Virus record (IMG/VR): IMGVR_UViG_3300048589_001057
Coordinates: 16,519-80,518 of that record
Source: a virus
Length of the DNA: 64,000 nt
Reading direction: 5' to 3' (one strand)
In this document: positions 26,470 through 35,374 of the stretch, piece after piece
Layout of the letters: each line of letters opens with the position of its first letter
How positions within the stretch are numbered: the first letter of the stretch is position 1
The notes under the pieces: generated by a model
What the model was told of the DNA's origin: nothing
Database searches by the model: none
What the model saw: the letters and a program-made list of their open reading frames with translations, nothing else
Translations under genes and position numbers: made by a program

Positions 26470-27241
26470 TCCAAGCATACACATAAAGCTGTCGGATTTC
26501 GAAGATATCCTTCTTAAGGTTTTACCATTCACTTTGCCTAAAGATATTCCAGGTATTGCTCGAGCAATCCTTAAATTGTCCAGGCCTCATGCTGTCAATA
26601 CCCGTATGATTTCAGTAACCACTGAACGCCTGGAAAAGAAAGTAAATAAAATCCTTACTTCAACAACTAAGGATGCCGATCTTATGGCTAGAATGATTTA
26701 TGCTGCAAGGATTAGGGCTAAGCATAGGGGGGTACAACAAATTAAACCCTCCACCCGTGATTGGGGGATGGTTAAAGAGATTGCCAATTTAGCCAATGCC
26801 TTTTGTATGGATTTCAACATGGGGAAAAAAGAGGGGTACTTACGGTACATAGAGTTAGCCGCCCAGAAAATGAAAAGCTTTAACATATCCCGTATATCAA
26901 GTATGCACGAATCTATATGTAGGACTCATGAGGCTCTATTCGAGATTGCCAAGGACCCCTACCCGGAGTTTACTGAACAGGTACATCAATACTACAGAGT
27001 GAAGGTTGCCAAGAAAACTGGTATCATTAATAACTTTAGGGGAGAGCCAGATAAATATGTGTTCTTCGTAAGGGCCTCAGCCCTAATCAAACAACTAACC
27101 GTACCAATCATACATTTCATTGATGCCCAATTCGAGGCAATGGAATACCGAAATTCAATGCCAGAACCAGCTCAGCTAATTGGGCAGAAGGCCAAAGAGA
27201 GATTAAACAAATATCTCTATGAGAGGAGTATCAGAATATGA
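26441..27241 (+). CDS. Hypothetical helical replication-region protein
   Basis: 266 residues overlapping the primase by 29 bases (an internal ATG at 26459 would give an 11-base overlap). The protein is helical and basic, with no motif I recognise. Its position between primase and the UvsW-like helicase would suit a helicase loader or other replication accessory protein; this is only an inference from context. Confidence 0.6.
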   Translation: MKEKPTMKRDPSIHIKLSDFEDILLKVLPFTLPKDIPGIARAILKLSRPHAVNTRMISVTTERLEKKVNKILTSTTKDADLMARMIYAARIRAKHRGVQQIKPSTRDWGMVKEIANLANAFCMDFNMGKKEGYLRYIELAAQKMKSFNISRISSMHESICRTHEALFEIAKDPYPEFTEQVHQYYRVKVAKKTGIINNFRGEPDKYVFFVRASALIKQLTVPIIHFIDAQFEAMEYRNSMPEPAQLIGQKAKERLNKYLYERSIRI

Positions 27242-28677
27242 TAACAATAGAATTAACTAATATTTCAATGTTCCTTTCAGGCCCTCTAAGGGTAATGAAT
27301 CCCCTATATGAGGCTTTCAAATACAGGCATCCACAGGCTTTTTACCTTAAGAAAGCTATGAAAGGTAGGTATTGGGATGGGTATGTGGAACAAATTAAAC
27401 CCTCTGGTAATGCCCAGGCTGGATTACTACCTAAAGTAATTGAATATCTGGTGGATAAGAGTATACCTTATCAAATAGAGGATAACCGAAAACCCGTAGA
27501 GCTTCAAGCTATACCAAGGCATATTCAAAAAAATTTATTAAGGCCATATCAACTGGAGGCCATAAAAGCTGTAGTTAATAATTATGTAGGGGGAGTTTAC
27601 TATCCCCGAGGCATAATCAGTGCAGCTACTAATGCTGGTAAAACTCTGATGATGGCTGGAATATTTTTGGCCTATGAAAAAGCTAAAGGCCTGATACTTC
27701 TAAGTGATAGCCATCTTTACAACCAGTTTTTGGTGGATATGCCCAAGATATTTGGGAATAAGTGGGGATATTGCCGGGGTAAAGAAATTAAATTTGGTAA
27801 CATCACTGTAGCTATGGCTCAAACCCTAGTAAGACATTTACCCCAATATAAAAAAGAGCTATTTGGATTGGATGTTTTACTAGTGGATGAATGTGATTTA
27901 TCTACCAGTAAGACCTATACCAAGATAATCAAGTACATTCCTAATGCCCAAGTAAGGGTGGGGTTATCCGGTACAGTGTTTATCCGAAACCTTGCTAAGG
28001 ATCGCGTAAAGAATAATACAATCATAGGCCTTTATGGCCAAGAGCTTTTCAGAATTAAAAACATAGAACTTATGGAACAGGGTTATTCAACTCCAATTGT
28101 TATTAAAATCAACCAGGGTAATTCCAGGATGGTAAGGACTAATGACTATGATGAGGAATACAAAAAGGGTATTTCTACAAACATAGATAGAGCAAGGGTG
28201 GCTGTAGATAGGACTAAGTTTTACTTATCCCGGGGAGTCTACCCTATACTCATAGTTTGTAAACTACATGAACATGTAGAATTGGTTGCTGACTTATTTC
28301 AGAGGCATTTTGGGACAAAGTACAAAGTGGCTTATGTACATAATGATGTCAAAAACAAAACCCAAGTTATCGAGGAATTTAGGGTGGGAGAAATAGATAT
28401 CCTAGTGTCCTCCTTATTAATAAAAAGGGGGCAGAACTTACCCCTTATCCAAGCTATCATTAATTTAGCTGGGGGGGAAGGCCCAGAGGGTCCTCTCCAG
28501 GTAATAGGTAGGGGAACTCGTACTGATGAAAGTAAGTCCAAGTTTTATTATGAGGATTTCTATGATGCTGGTCAATATCTTGAACGTCACAGTAAACGCA
28601 GGATTTCTTATTATAAAAATGAGGGCTTTAAAGTTCTCCTACTGGGTACGCTTAAAAAGCGGCCTAGAAAAAAGTAA
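27238..28677 (+). CDS. UvsW-like SF2 helicase
   Basis: 479 residues. Motif I is AATNAGKT (Lys135), motif II VDEC (Asp217-Cys219 in place of DEAD/DEAH), motif III LSGT, and the C-terminal domain has LVSSLLIKRGQNLPLIQAII with QVIGRGTR (motif VI). The N-terminus (LKKAMKGRYWDGYVEQIKPS) fits the UvsW N-terminal DNA-binding domain. UvsW resolves branched intermediates and controls origin-to-recombination replication in T4. It overlaps the previous stop by four bases. Confidence 0.85.
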   Translation: MITIELTNISMFLSGPLRVMNPLYEAFKYRHPQAFYLKKAMKGRYWDGYVEQIKPSGNAQAGLLPKVIEYLVDKSIPYQIEDNRKPVELQAIPRHIQKNLLRPYQLEAIKAVVNNYVGGVYYPRGIISAATNAGKTLMMAGIFLAYEKAKGLILLSDSHLYNQFLVDMPKIFGNKWGYCRGKEIKFGNITVAMAQTLVRHLPQYKKELFGLDVLLVDECDLSTSKTYTKIIKYIPNAQVRVGLSGTVFIRNLAKDRVKNNTIIGLYGQELFRIKNIELMEQGYSTPIVIKINQGNSRMVRTNDYDEEYKKGISTNIDRARVAVDRTKFYLSRGVYPILIVCKLHEHVELVADLFQRHFGTKYKVAYVHNDVKNKTQVIEEFRVGEIDILVSSLLIKRGQNLPLIQAIINLAGGEGPEGPLQVIGRGTRTDESKSKFYYEDFYDAGQYLERHSKRRISYYKNEGFKVLLLGTLKKRPRKK

Positions 28678-28688
28678 TTACTTCAAAA

Positions 28689-28703
28689 ACTATTAATAAT
28701 AAA
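28689..28703 (+). promoter_or_regulatory. ACTATTAATAATAAA motif
   Basis: Exact repeat copy, six bases before the ATG at 28710. No terminator is seen between the helicase stop and the motif. Confidence 0.4.
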
Positions 28704-28709
28704 TCCACT

Positions 28710-29090
28710 ATGGAAAATATCAAACGAGAATCCCGTGATTCTAAAATATCTCCAGAGGCTTACTTAAAACCCTTTGATGTTACTAAATTTGGGGGAGAAG
28801 AGGATCCCTGTTTTGGGAAAGAATATGATTTAACTGCGCCAGAATGTGGGATATGTGGGGATATTGAGGCTTGCTCAATAGCATTTATGCATAATACAAC
28901 CCGGGTACGTACTCAACTTGAAGCTGAGAATAAGTACAAAGACTTAGAAGAGGCTGATATGATAAGGAAAAAACGTATAAGGGATTTCGTTAAATCCAAG
29001 AGAATGAAAGGGTGGGGTGATACCAGAATCATCACTGTCCTAAAAAGAAGATATTCACTAACCCGGGCAGCTGCCCATAATTTTTTGTAA
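28710..29090 (+). CDS. Hypothetical Cys-motif protein
   Basis: 126 residues. A four-Cys cluster (DPCFGKEYDLT ... ECGICGDIEACS) in the middle third could bind zinc; the C-terminus is basic (RKKRIRDFVKSKRMKG) and may contact DNA. It lies at the head of the nucleotide-metabolism cluster with its own upstream motif. Not recognised. Confidence 0.6.
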   Translation: MENIKRESRDSKISPEAYLKPFDVTKFGGEEDPCFGKEYDLTAPECGICGDIEACSIAFMHNTTRVRTQLEAENKYKDLEEADMIRKKRIRDFVKSKRMKGWGDTRIITVLKRRYSLTRAAAHNFL

Positions 29091-29092
29091 AC

Positions 29093-29881
29093 ATGGATAT
29101 ACGAGATGTACTTCCAGTGGAAGAAGCCCCAAAGGATTCAACCATTGAAACCATTTTTAATAAGCAAGAGGAGTTGTTATCGGCCTATCTGAATATTGAA
29201 AAGCTGGAGCCTTGGCCATATGACTTAAACTCACCTAGCCACCAGATAATTCTTAAAGATTTTATAGCTAGAGTGGTGGAGGAATTGGGGGAAGGCTATG
29301 AATCATACGAGGCTTTGGTGAATCTACATATCAATGGGCAATCAGAAAATTCCAATATGATTCCCCTGTTATTTAACTTCAGTGAGGAGTTAGCAGATGC
29401 CTTGCATTTTTTGATTGAAACTTTTATCGTTTGTGGTATAACTATAAACGATATAAGGGAATACATAATCAACCAGGCTTTCCCCAACCTAGTTAACTCC
29501 CATAATACCTATAAGCTACTGGCTGGATCGAGTTATCTCATAAAGGTTAGTCATCCTGGAATAATGCATAATCTAGGAGATCCTATTGTTGATTCCATTC
29601 TAGGGGGGAAATGGGTTGATAAATCTCAACTAAGGGAATTAGCTATACTTTCATGGGAAGTAACTTATAAGTTGCAGTTAGCCAGGAACTCTCTCAAAAA
29701 TAAACCCTGGAAACAATCCCACATGGGAAGCGATAAACCCAGATTTACTAGGTACCTAATTGAATCCCTGAAGGCTTTTATTGTACTAACTAGAGCCATG
29801 GGGATTACCGAGGATGGGCTATTCCAACTTTACTCGGCCAAAAACCAAATAAACCAATTCCGCATAAGGAGTAAGTATTAA
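29093..29881 (+). CDS. All-alpha NTP pyrophosphatase, dimeric dUTPase/MazG-like
   Basis: 262 residues. The all-alpha NTP-PPase metal motifs are visible: VVEELGEGYES (ExxE) around 64-72, and EELADALHFLIE (ExxD) around 98-109, after NKQEELLSAYLNIE. The protein probably hydrolyses dUTP or dCTP to monophosphate and feeds the next two enzymes. The C-terminal 120 residues are an extra helical extension. dUTPase versus dCTPase cannot be told apart from the sequence alone. Confidence 0.65.
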   Translation: MDIRDVLPVEEAPKDSTIETIFNKQEELLSAYLNIEKLEPWPYDLNSPSHQIILKDFIARVVEELGEGYESYEALVNLHINGQSENSNMIPLLFNFSEELADALHFLIETFIVCGITINDIREYIINQAFPNLVNSHNTYKLLAGSSYLIKVSHPGIMHNLGDPIVDSILGGKWVDKSQLRELAILSWEVTYKLQLARNSLKNKPWKQSHMGSDKPRFTRYLIESLKAFIVLTRAMGITEDGLFQLYSAKNQINQFRIRSKY

Positions 29882-29882
29882 T

Positions 29883-30659
29883 ATGGAAACCTTCAAGATT
29901 CTAGAATTCGCTACTTCCCAGGAAGCCTGGGAAGGTATTAATGAGTACTTCTTATTGTCCCCAGAGGATATAATCAAACGCAATGGTACAAGCAGTAGTA
30001 GCCTACTTATTGCATATGATACCATAGTGAAGATTCGAAAACTCCGGGTGGACCCAGAATTTGACTTCAGTAGAACCTTCAACTACAGGAAGCAAAAATG
30101 GAATACCTTAGTGAGTAATTACGTGGACTTAAATCTACTGGATTTGGTAAAGACTGAGGTACAGAAGAGGGAAGCAAAGCGGGATTCCAATTACAATATC
30201 TCCTTCCTATTTGATAACACCCATATATCCGGTAAGGGTTGTCTACTAAGTATAACTTTTTCAAGAAGGAACTATGCTGACCAGCCTACCATGATAGTTT
30301 CCATGAGGTCATCAGAAATAGTTAAGAGGCTTAATTTTGATTTTCTCTTAGTACAAAGGATAGCTGAATACGTATATGGTACAAGAACCCATGTAGGAGC
30401 TAACTTCTACATACCAAATATGTATACAATACCTGAGGTGTCCGCTATGTATCACAAACACCGGGATTTAAAAATTCTATTCGAAGGGGTAGGAAAATTA
30501 ACCCCCTTCCAATCAAGGACTTTAGCTACCATTGATAAGTTCAGGGATATTGATATTGAAAAGATATCCTATAAGATACATCAAAGAGCGGCAAAAGTAT
30601 TACAAGGCCATGGGGAAGGTAAACCTTTATTGGCCAGGGATTTACAATTAACCAAGTAG
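29883..30659 (+). CDS. Thymidylate-synthase-fold enzyme, divergent (dCMP hydroxymethylase-like)
   Basis: 258 residues. The C-terminal half aligns with thymidylate synthase: Cys120 in GKGCLLSITF (catalytic Cys position), MRSSE (Arg142) and, eight residues after Glu145, Asp153 in LNFDFLLVQRI, where thymidylate synthase has the dUMP-selecting Asn. T4 dCMP hydroxymethylase also has Asp there. Later ANFYIPNMYTIPEVSAMYHKH matches the HxY-containing segment. The N-terminal 100 residues diverge. It starts one base after the previous stop. Catalysis and substrate are inferred. Confidence 0.55.
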   Translation: METFKILEFATSQEAWEGINEYFLLSPEDIIKRNGTSSSSLLIAYDTIVKIRKLRVDPEFDFSRTFNYRKQKWNTLVSNYVDLNLLDLVKTEVQKREAKRDSNYNISFLFDNTHISGKGCLLSITFSRRNYADQPTMIVSMRSSEIVKRLNFDFLLVQRIAEYVYGTRTHVGANFYIPNMYTIPEVSAMYHKHRDLKILFEGVGKLTPFQSRTLATIDKFRDIDIEKISYKIHQRAAKVLQGHGEGKPLLARDLQLTK

Positions 30660-30674
30660 ACTATTAATAATAAA
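30660..30674 (+). promoter_or_regulatory. ACTATTAATAATAAA motif
   Basis: Exact copy starting at the base after the previous TAG (30657-30659), 11 bases before the ATG at 30685. It separates the two thymidylate-synthase-fold genes. Confidence 0.4.
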
Positions 30675-30684
30675 CACCCATAAA

Positions 30685-31398
30685 ATGAGAACATACCAAA
30701 ATTGCTACGAACTGATCTCTGAAATTGCCAGGGAGGTTCTAGAGATGGGAATAAGGGTTCATCCAAACTCCATGCAAAATAAAGTGGTTAAGGGAGATGA
30801 CAACTATTCTACTCTAGAAATCACCAATTACTCCTATTGCCTATTGAGTTTAGATAAAGTAGAATCCCTATTTACTAGTGACCCAAGATCAAAAGATTGG
30901 GTACTGGCTGAGTTCTTAGAAAGGATCAATTCCAGGGAGGTAAACCCAGGAGATGCCTATAAAATCCGAGAAGATGTCTGGTCACAATTCTTGGTGGATG
31001 GTAAGTTTGATTACTCCTATTCAGAAAGGATGAACTTCAACAATAACCTAAATAGGTTGTTAGTGGAGGCATCCAACAACATAGACTCCAGGCAATTAAT
31101 ACTGCCTATATTCCATGCTACGGATGTGGAAAACATTGGGGGATATAAGCGAGTACCATGTTCCATTTACTACCAATTCTTAATTCGAAATGGCCAAGTG
31201 GATATAGTATATGCCCAGCGTAGTGCAGATGTATTTACTCACTTTGGCAACGATGTGTTCCTAGCTTGGAGGTTAATGGTCTACTTTGCTACTCAATTAA
31301 AGCTAAAGCCTGGCTACCTATATCATAATATTGGCTCCCTGCACGTTTACAACAAAGACACCGAAAACTTAAGGAAATGCCTGAAAGAAAGGTTATAA
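30685..31398 (+). CDS. Thymidylate-synthase-family enzyme, likely dCMP hydroxymethylase
   Basis: 237 residues. The catalytic core is clear: RVPCSIYYQF with Cys159, AQRSAD (Arg179, Asp182) exactly 20 residues later, and FTHFGNDVFLAWRLM, then the segment GYLYHNIGSLHVYNKD that matches the TS substrate-binding HxY. Ungapped, Asp190 lies where E. coli TS has Asn177. That Asn-to-Asp change is the hallmark of dCMP-specific enzymes such as T4 gp42; a one-residue gap would instead put Asn189 there. The cofactor would be methylene-tetrahydrofolate. Confidence 0.75.
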   Translation: MRTYQNCYELISEIAREVLEMGIRVHPNSMQNKVVKGDDNYSTLEITNYSYCLLSLDKVESLFTSDPRSKDWVLAEFLERINSREVNPGDAYKIREDVWSQFLVDGKFDYSYSERMNFNNNLNRLLVEASNNIDSRQLILPIFHATDVENIGGYKRVPCSIYYQFLIRNGQVDIVYAQRSADVFTHFGNDVFLAWRLMVYFATQLKLKPGYLYHNIGSLHVYNKDTENLRKCLKERL

Positions 31399-31712
31399 AA
31401 AATGAGGTGGCTATCCAAGAGGCTTATATTGAGGCTTTTGGTAAAAACCATATATTGCTGAAGCTAGCTGAGGAGGCAAGTGAGCTTACCCAAATTTGCC
31501 TAAAGCTAGTTGATAAAGATAACTTGAACTTACCTATATCCCCAGATTTAATTGGACATTTCTGGGAGGAGATGGCTCATTTAAAGCTATTCTGGGATAT
31601 GGGTAAGAAAGTTATAAACCATGAGTATTTACTTCAGGATCACAGTACAGAGAGATTAAACAGGTTACAGGTAAAGTTAACAGAAAGGAAAAACCAACAT
31701 GAAACATTCTAG
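31377..31712 (+). CDS. MazG-like NTP pyrophosphohydrolase
   Basis: 111 residues overlapping the previous gene by 22 bases. ILLKLAEEASELTQICLKLV supplies the EExxE motif, and FWEEMAHLKLFWDMG the second ExxxD-like motif of MazG-type all-alpha NTP-PPases. It may clear unwanted dNTPs (for example dCTP) so that a modified base is used, or provide dCMP. Overlaps the deaminase gene by 14 bases. Confidence 0.6.
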   Translation: MPERKVIKNEVAIQEAYIEAFGKNHILLKLAEEASELTQICLKLVDKDNLNLPISPDLIGHFWEEMAHLKLFWDMGKKVINHEYLLQDHSTERLNRLQVKLTERKNQHETF

Positions 31713-32163
31713 CTTAAATAGGATAAATCGAATTACCCTTTATCTCGAAACAGCCCGTCTCAATTCCAGACGGGCTACTTGTTTACGGGGTCAAGTAGGG
31801 GCTGTATTAGTAAGGGACAAACGGATTATAGCTTCTGGTTACAATGGGCCAGCTAAAGGGCAGGACCATTGTAATAGTACCACTTGTGACTTATCTAAGC
31901 CATGTACTCACGCTATTCATGCAGAGGCTAATCTTATTGCCTATTGTGCAAAGCAGGGGATCGCTACAGATAAAGCTATCTTGATAGTCACAACTTGCCC
32001 ATGCCAAAAATGCTCGGAAATCATTATCCAATCTGGTATAAACCGGATAGTTTATGATGGGGAATATAGAAATGAAGATGGGCTATCACTATTACTTCAG
32101 GCTAAAATTACAATAGTTAAGTACGAACCCAATATACATTTCCCAGATGATTTCTTCATATAA
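31699..32163 (+). CDS. Deoxycytidylate deaminase
   Basis: 154 residues with a complete zinc site: HAE (His74, Glu76) and PCxxC (Cys102, Cys105). GAVLVRDKRIIASGYNGPAK precedes the site and is typical of the dCMP deaminase family. It converts dCMP to dUMP, so both products of the neighbouring enzymes' substrate pools are controlled here. Overlaps the polymerase start by 17 bases. Confidence 0.88.
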   Translation: MKHSSLNRINRITLYLETARLNSRRATCLRGQVGAVLVRDKRIIASGYNGPAKGQDHCNSTTCDLSKPCTHAIHAEANLIAYCAKQGIATDKAILIVTTCPCQKCSEIIIQSGINRIVYDGEYRNEDGLSLLLQAKITIVKYEPNIHFPDDFFI

Positions 32164-34258
32164 AATATGCTTAATTCTAGAGGATATCTATGAGTTAATT
32201 GGGTATATCTACCAAACTGGCTATGCCTGTATAGATTTTGAAACATCCTCATTGGAATATTATGAAGAATCTGAATACCCAACTATACTTGGTATATCAT
32301 TTCAACCGGGTTCTGGGTGGATAATTCCTCTGGGTCATTATGAATCTCCATGGAGGGATACTTACCCTGAAATCATAAGGCTTTTAAAGCCAGTACTGGA
32401 AGACCCTAATATAGTCAAGATAGCATGGAATGCTAAATATGAATACAAATGGCTATTGCGATATGGGATTGAGCCTATGGGTAGGTTCTTCGATGCTATG
32501 CTATTAAAATACCTTCTTAAAGAGGATAGGCCCCATGACCTTAAGAGTATGGTAGATACCTACTTACCGGACTTCGGGGGTTATGCTCTGAAGGGTAGTA
32601 ACCGGGGTAACTTTGATTGGCGGAAAGTTCCCCTAAAGGAATTAAGTAAGTACTGTGCTTTAGATACAGATAACACATTGAGGTTATTCTTATTCTTAGA
32701 ACCTAAAGTAATTGACCTGGGATTTTACTCCTTATTTAGGAACCTATTTTCCATGTTGGTTAGGGTTTTGGGTAAATGTGAGCACTTTGGTATGAAGGTA
32801 GATAAGAAATACCTATCAACTTTGGTCGCCAAGTATTCCAACCTCATCCAAGATAATGAATTGGCCTTACGTAACTCTAAAAAGGTAAAAAGGTATGAAA
32901 GGAAGAGATTAAAGAGCATAAAAGAAAAACTCATTGAGGAATTGGAAGAAGAGATTGAGGAATTGGAATCTAGGGGAGCTAGCCAACTTCAAATATCCAA
33001 CAGGGTATCCAAGATCACCGCTATTAGAAGTGGGGGTAAAACCACCAAAAATATAGAAAAGCTTTTAGCCCCCATTAATTTTGGCAGCCCTAAACAAATG
33101 GCCGAGTTCTTATATGAAAGCCCATATGGGTTGGAATTACCCATATTAGATTACACTGACTCTGGGGCACCCTCTTCTGCTGAAGAAACTTTATTAAAAC
33201 TTAAAGAACAGGATTCCTCCGGATTCATAGATAGATTATTAAAATCCCGGGAATTGGAAAAACTTAATTCCACCTACATCACAGGTATATGGGAAAAACT
33301 ATCATCTTCAGACCGGATTCATAGTTCTTATAAAATCAATGGTACTGTTACAGGTAGGTTAAGTTCAACCTCCCCTAACATGCAAAATGTTCCCCGGGTA
33401 ACTACTAATCCAGATATTAAACCCATGTTTACAGCTCCCTCTGGGTATGCTTTGGTGGAATTAGATTATTCTCAAGCAGAGTTAAGAATCGTAGCAGAGC
33501 TGGCTAAAGAAAAACAAATGATTGAATGGTTCCAACAGGGCCATAATATTCACGTAGCTGTAGCAGCTAAAGTAGCTGGTGTTCCCTATGAAACAGCTTA
33601 CCCCATAACCAAGGATGAAAATCACCCGGAACATAAAGAGTGGACTAAACGTAAAAAGAGAGCAAAGACGATTAACTTTGGAATCCTATATGAGCAAGGC
33701 CCATCTAAGTTGGCTGTTACTCTTAAGTGTACTAAAGAAGAGGCAGCTAAGTTTAAGCAAGAGTGGCTAGAAACTTTCCCAGCTATAAGTAAATGGATTA
33801 ACCGCCAACATAAACTAGCCCGTAAACATGGGTTCGTATATAATATGTGGGGTTTTAAAAGACGTCTACCAGAAATCTATTCCAGCAATAAGGGTAAACA
33901 AATGGAAGCTGAACGCCAATCAGTTAATGCCCCTATTCAGGGTGCCGCTTCATTCTTCACCCTATTCAGCGCCATCGTAATTGAAGAGATGAGACTTACG
34001 GGACAAATACCATTGGACTTCCCAATGGTATACACTGTACATGACTCTCTGGGTTTTTATGTTAGGCTGGATAAAATCCATGAATTTGCCAAGATAGCTG
34101 TACCAGTTATGGCAAACCCCCAAACTCAGGAGTTCTTTGGGTTCCAGATGAAATACGTTCCTATGAAAGCTTCCATGGAACTGGGTTTAAACTGGGGATC
34201 CTATCACGATTATTCACCAACTGAAGATTACACAAAATGGGCTTTAATAAACACTTAA
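32147..34258 (+). CDS. DNA polymerase I, family A
   Basis: 703 residues. N-terminal 3'-5' exonuclease: DFETSSLEYY (motif I), AWNAKYEYKWLL (motif II) and YCALDTDNTL (motif III). The polymerase: LVELDYSQAELRIVAEL (motif A, Asp440), KRAKTINFGILYEQG (motif B) and YTVHDSLGF (motif C, His632-Asp633). No 5' nuclease domain; that is a separate gene at 38330. It replicates the phage genome, and would have to accept any modified dNTP. Confidence 0.93.
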   Translation: MISSYKICLILEDIYELIGYIYQTGYACIDFETSSLEYYEESEYPTILGISFQPGSGWIIPLGHYESPWRDTYPEIIRLLKPVLEDPNIVKIAWNAKYEYKWLLRYGIEPMGRFFDAMLLKYLLKEDRPHDLKSMVDTYLPDFGGYALKGSNRGNFDWRKVPLKELSKYCALDTDNTLRLFLFLEPKVIDLGFYSLFRNLFSMLVRVLGKCEHFGMKVDKKYLSTLVAKYSNLIQDNELALRNSKKVKRYERKRLKSIKEKLIEELEEEIEELESRGASQLQISNRVSKITAIRSGGKTTKNIEKLLAPINFGSPKQMAEFLYESPYGLELPILDYTDSGAPSSAEETLLKLKEQDSSGFIDRLLKSRELEKLNSTYITGIWEKLSSSDRIHSSYKINGTVTGRLSSTSPNMQNVPRVTTNPDIKPMFTAPSGYALVELDYSQAELRIVAELAKEKQMIEWFQQGHNIHVAVAAKVAGVPYETAYPITKDENHPEHKEWTKRKKRAKTINFGILYEQGPSKLAVTLKCTKEEAAKFKQEWLETFPAISKWINRQHKLARKHGFVYNMWGFKRRLPEIYSSNKGKQMEAERQSVNAPIQGAASFFTLFSAIVIEEMRLTGQIPLDFPMVYTVHDSLGFYVRLDKIHEFAKIAVPVMANPQTQEFFGFQMKYVPMKASMELGLNWGSYHDYSPTEDYTKWALINT

Positions 34259-34278
34259 TCCTTAAATCATCTGAACCT

Positions 34279-34887
34279 ATGACAAATTACAGAATCGCCT
34301 TATGTGGCCCCAGTGGTAGTGGGAAATCTACTTTAGCAAATGCCATAGCAACTCATTTGCAAATACCCTACAAAGAAAACAGCGCAGGACTCCTCCTCCC
34401 TAAGGAAGACCAGGATTTTCTGATCTCCAATTTTGGCTGGAAAAAATCTGGCCATTCTGATGTAATAGCTTTATCTCATACCAACCCGGCTTTTGGGTGG
34501 GAGTTCCAAACTCGCTTACTAGCTGCCAGGTCCAAGTTCATGCAGTCAAATGCCAATTACATCATTGACAGGAGTCCAGTGGATAACCTGGTTTATTTTT
34601 TAATGCAAACGGCTTTACACTATCCACAGGAATCAGCAAAGTATTTCATTGAAGCTGCCCAATTGGCCGCCAGGAATTTAACCCACCTTATTTTTATCCC
34701 CACCATGTTAACCGGGGAAATAGAGAATAATGGTTCTAGGGTAGCTAACTATTACTACCAACAGATGGTAACATCCATATTCGCCCACGTAATCCATACT
34801 TACTTCCAAGGAGTTAAATTCTTGGAGCTACCCACAAGTAATTTTGAGTTAAGGCGTAGTGCCACTCTTAAATTCTTGCACACTTAA
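34279..34887 (+). CDS. Deoxynucleoside monophosphate kinase-like P-loop protein
   Basis: 202 residues from the ATG at 34279; a start at 34237 would overlap the polymerase stop and add an unlikely tail. P-loop GPSGSGKST (10-18), and the DRSPVDNLVYFL segment fits dNMP kinases (LID/AMP-binding). It probably phosphorylates dNMPs, perhaps a hydroxymethyl-dCMP, to diphosphate. Other possibility: a general AAA-type kinase. Confidence 0.6.
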   Translation: MTNYRIALCGPSGSGKSTLANAIATHLQIPYKENSAGLLLPKEDQDFLISNFGWKKSGHSDVIALSHTNPAFGWEFQTRLLAARSKFMQSNANYIIDRSPVDNLVYFLMQTALHYPQESAKYFIEAAQLAARNLTHLIFIPTMLTGEIENNGSRVANYYYQQMVTSIFAHVIHTYFQGVKFLELPTSNFELRRSATLKFLHT

Positions 34888-34888
34888 A

Positions 34889-34904
34889 ACTATTAATTAG
34901 TAAA
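34889..34904 (+). promoter_or_regulatory. ACTATTAATTAGTAAA motif
   Basis: A variant of the repeated motif just after the kinase stop codon, nine bases before the ATG at 34913. Confidence 0.35.
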
Positions 34905-34912
34905 TACCACAT

Positions 34913-35371
34913 ATGAAGAAACTACAAAAATATGCCAAAGCTTCCAGCTTAATGGATATAACTATTGTCCTGGATAATGGGGAGAAATTCAAGTTTAACC
35001 TATACCGAGAATTAGAAATTTCTGAAGAGAGGTTAAACTTTGAAGCCATGGAACAGCCATCATCATATGCTTTTCTAAGCACCCTTTATCAGAAACTCAT
35101 CAAAGTGGTAGATGATCGTAAGTTAGAAGCTTCTAAAGCTTGGGCTAAATACTATATCGCAGTAAAAGCAGATATTAATCCCAACACAGGGAGGAATTAT
35201 GCAGATGACTTGGCTAAAGCCATGGCTGATGACAGTGATGAGTATGCTGAGGCAATGGAAGCTTATAGTACAGCAAAATACAAAGCTGGCTTACTACAAA
35301 CATGTGTTTCTTCCTTTGAATCAAGAGCTAATTTAATCCAAACAATTTCAGCAAACAATCGTAAACATTAA
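34913..35371 (+). CDS. UvsY-like recombination mediator
   Basis: 152 residues, mostly helical: ERLNFEAMEQPSSYAFLSTL, an acidic/Ala-rich middle and KYKAGLLQTCVSSFESRANL at the C-terminus. Length (T4 UvsY 137) and helical layout match UvsY-like proteins, which load UvsX on SSB-coated DNA. Its position directly upstream of the SSB and UvsX genes supports the call; direct sequence similarity is weak. Confidence 0.55.
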   Translation: MKKLQKYAKASSLMDITIVLDNGEKFKFNLYRELEISEERLNFEAMEQPSSYAFLSTLYQKLIKVVDDRKLEASKAWAKYYIAVKADINPNTGRNYADDLAKAMADDSDEYAEAMEAYSTAKYKAGLLQTCVSSFESRANLIQTISANNRKH

Positions 35372-35374
35372 AAC

